Positions 63,433-64,000 of a DNA stretch of 64,000 nt are shown here, one piece after another (within the stretch, counting starts at the first letter, position 1; each line of letters starts with the position of its first letter). Location of the stretch: NCBI RefSeq assembly GCF_029945705.1, contig NZ_JAQSDC010000053.1, positions 1 through 64,000 on the forward strand. The letters are read 5' to 3'. The notes beneath the pieces are model-generated. The model was not told the origin of the DNA, did no database searches, and saw only the letters and a program-made list of their open reading frames with translations. The position numbers were made by a program, and so were the translations under genes. Source of the DNA: Methylotenera sp. Its GTDB lineage: Bacteria > Pseudomonadota > Gammaproteobacteria > Burkholderiales > Methylophilaceae.

Positions 63433-63456
63433 GCGTGGGTAACAAGTTACCCACGC
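63433..63456. repeat. Short palindromic repeat with GCGTGGGTAAC arms
   Basis: An 11-bp perfect stem GCGTGGGTAAC/GTTACCCACGC with a two-base loop, 22 bases before the end of the methyltransferase gene (63478, -). It resembles the small palindromic repeats common between genes in many Proteobacteria, and it could also end the methyltransferase transcript, though it lacks a T run on that strand. Confidence 0.7.
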
Positions 63457-63477
63457 TACATGGTTTGCAAAGCGCGC

Positions 63478-64000
63478 TTAAAAGCTATTTTTATGCTTTT
63501 TCAACTTGGTTTTTTGCTTTGGTTTTTCTACAGGCAACAAACTGGTGAGCTGCTGATAACGCTCAAACAAAAACGCTACGCGTGCGGCATCGGTATTGGC
63601 GCCTTTGTAGCCATAAGCGGTATCTACGGCTTTATCTAAGGCTTGATGCGCTTTAAGTAAATTAGCAGGCATGGTCAGTGGGTCGTATAAATCGGCTAAT
63701 GAAGCATTGCTATGTTCAGCACGAGCATCTAAAACCGCTTGAGCACAAACCTCTATTGCTTTGTAGGAGCGGCTTGCAGCCGCGAACCTTTTATGTTGCA
63801 AGCCGTCGGTTCGCGGCTGCAACCCGCTCCTACTTTCAGGCCATGGGAAGTTGTTATAAGTGATTTTTGCAGAATATTGATAATCGCTTTTCATGCGTCC
63901 ACAAGTTGTTCGCGTCCAAGCCATGTGCATGTTGCTAGTAATTACGCCAAACTCAAATAAACTGGCGTTAGGGATTGTTTGTAATTTATCACCAGCAATT
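63478..64000 (-). CDS. C-terminal part of a large DNA methyltransferase (MmeI-like), truncated by the window
   Basis: The frame is open through the right window edge, so only the last 173 residues are seen. The stretch LFEFGVITSNMHMAW, CGRMKSDYQYSA, YNNFPWPE and the terminal AQAVLDARAEH with LADLYDPLTMPANLLKAHQALD match the C-terminus of large class I SAM-dependent DNA methyltransferases of the MmeI/type IIL kind, as I remember them. Between FPWPE and the final helix, 24 residues (SRSGLQPRT... to ...SRSY) are encoded by a REP-like palindrome at 63763-63833 that keeps the frame. ATG at 63930 is internal, not the start. The end is basic (KPKQKTKLKKHK). Confidence 0.85.
   Translation of the reverse strand, partial: IAGDKLQTIPNASLFEFGVITSNMHMAWTRTTCGRMKSDYQYSAKITYNNFPWPESRSGLQPRTDGLQHKRFAAASRSYKAIEVCAQAVLDARAEHSNASLADLYDPLTMPANLLKAHQALDKAVDTAYGYKGANTDAARVAFLFERYQQLTSLLPVEKPKQKTKLKKHKNSF
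63763..63833. repeat. REP-like palindrome inside the methyltransferase reading frame
   Basis: Two 26-base arms (GTAGGAGCGGCTTGCAGCC... at 63763-63788 and its inverse at 63808-63833) agree at 25 of 26 positions and flank a 19-base loop. The GTAGGAGCGG start is typical of intergenic REP elements in Proteobacteria. Here it lies inside the coding region and is translated without a stop or frame change. Confidence 0.88.

Noticed and set aside
63478-63930. Methyltransferase fragment as a complete 150-residue gene starting at ATG 63930
   Set aside because: The frame stays open upstream to the window edge, and the upstream residues (LFEFGVITSN) continue the conserved motif, so the ATG is internal.

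Overview
The window looks like a chromosomal segment of a methylotrophic betaproteobacterium, most likely Methylophilaceae (Methylotenera-like). This is inferred from a Fae-type formaldehyde-activating-enzyme homologue, a zinc hydrolase resembling those of quinoprotein relay systems, an AT-leaning base composition, and a gene order (mnmG-rsmG-parA-parB-atpIBEFHAGDC-glmU-glmS) typical of the origin-proximal region in Proteobacteria. A perfect 16-bp parS site near the right end supports closeness to oriC. No taxonomic search was possible.

Layout. 1-3.5 kb: a PAP2 phosphatase, an unlisted 48-residue two-helix membrane protein, and thiC behind a TPP riboswitch. 3.5-5.8 kb: an AT-rich HpaII-type restriction-modification pair. 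6-16.6 kb: a CorA-like transporter, a small orphan, an RluB-type pseudouridine synthase with a long disordered N-terminus, YidB, UppP-ExoD, a large AsmA protein, MutY and YqjE/YqjK. 16.6-21.4 kb: an orphan small protein, the Fae homologue, a GNAT acetyltransferase, DoxX, the zinc hydrolase, a cytochrome b561 behind a perfect CRP-like palindrome, and hemE. 21.4-32.7 kb: gltBD, hemL-thiE-thiD, tRNA-Gly(CCC), and a divergent LysR/short-chain dehydrogenase pair. 32.7-39.4 kb: an inverted repeat pair, priA, argS, a SPOR protein, dsbA and a second short-chain dehydrogenase. 39.4-44.5 kb: an accessory block with a pqiAABC-type lipid-transport operon, a diverged second copy of the preceding dehydrogenase's 3' end, and two orphan genes. 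44.5-50.7 kb: ettA, yaeQ, a class III cyclase, glmS and glmU. 50.8-64 kb: the complete F1F0 ATP synthase operon, parB, parA, rsmG, mnmG, an SHP-like cytochrome c whose terminator contains parS, and the 3' end of a large DNA methyltransferase with a REP-like palindrome in its reading frame.

Most genes are housekeeping: thiamine (thiC, thiE, thiD), heme (hemL, hemE), ammonium assimilation (gltBD), the cell-wall precursor UDP-GlcNAc (glmS, glmU), undecaprenyl phosphate recycling (uppP), energy conversion (atp) and chromosome segregation (parAB/parS). The accessory content is the restriction system, the pqi block, the truncated methyltransferase region and several palindromic repeats. I see no obviously new multi-gene system. 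The best leads are the pqi block flanked by homologous dehydrogenase ends, parS inside a terminator, a coding-frame REP insertion, a cyclase with changed catalytic residues, and a Fae homologue lacking the catalytic histidine. All assignments come from reading motifs; no database search was run.
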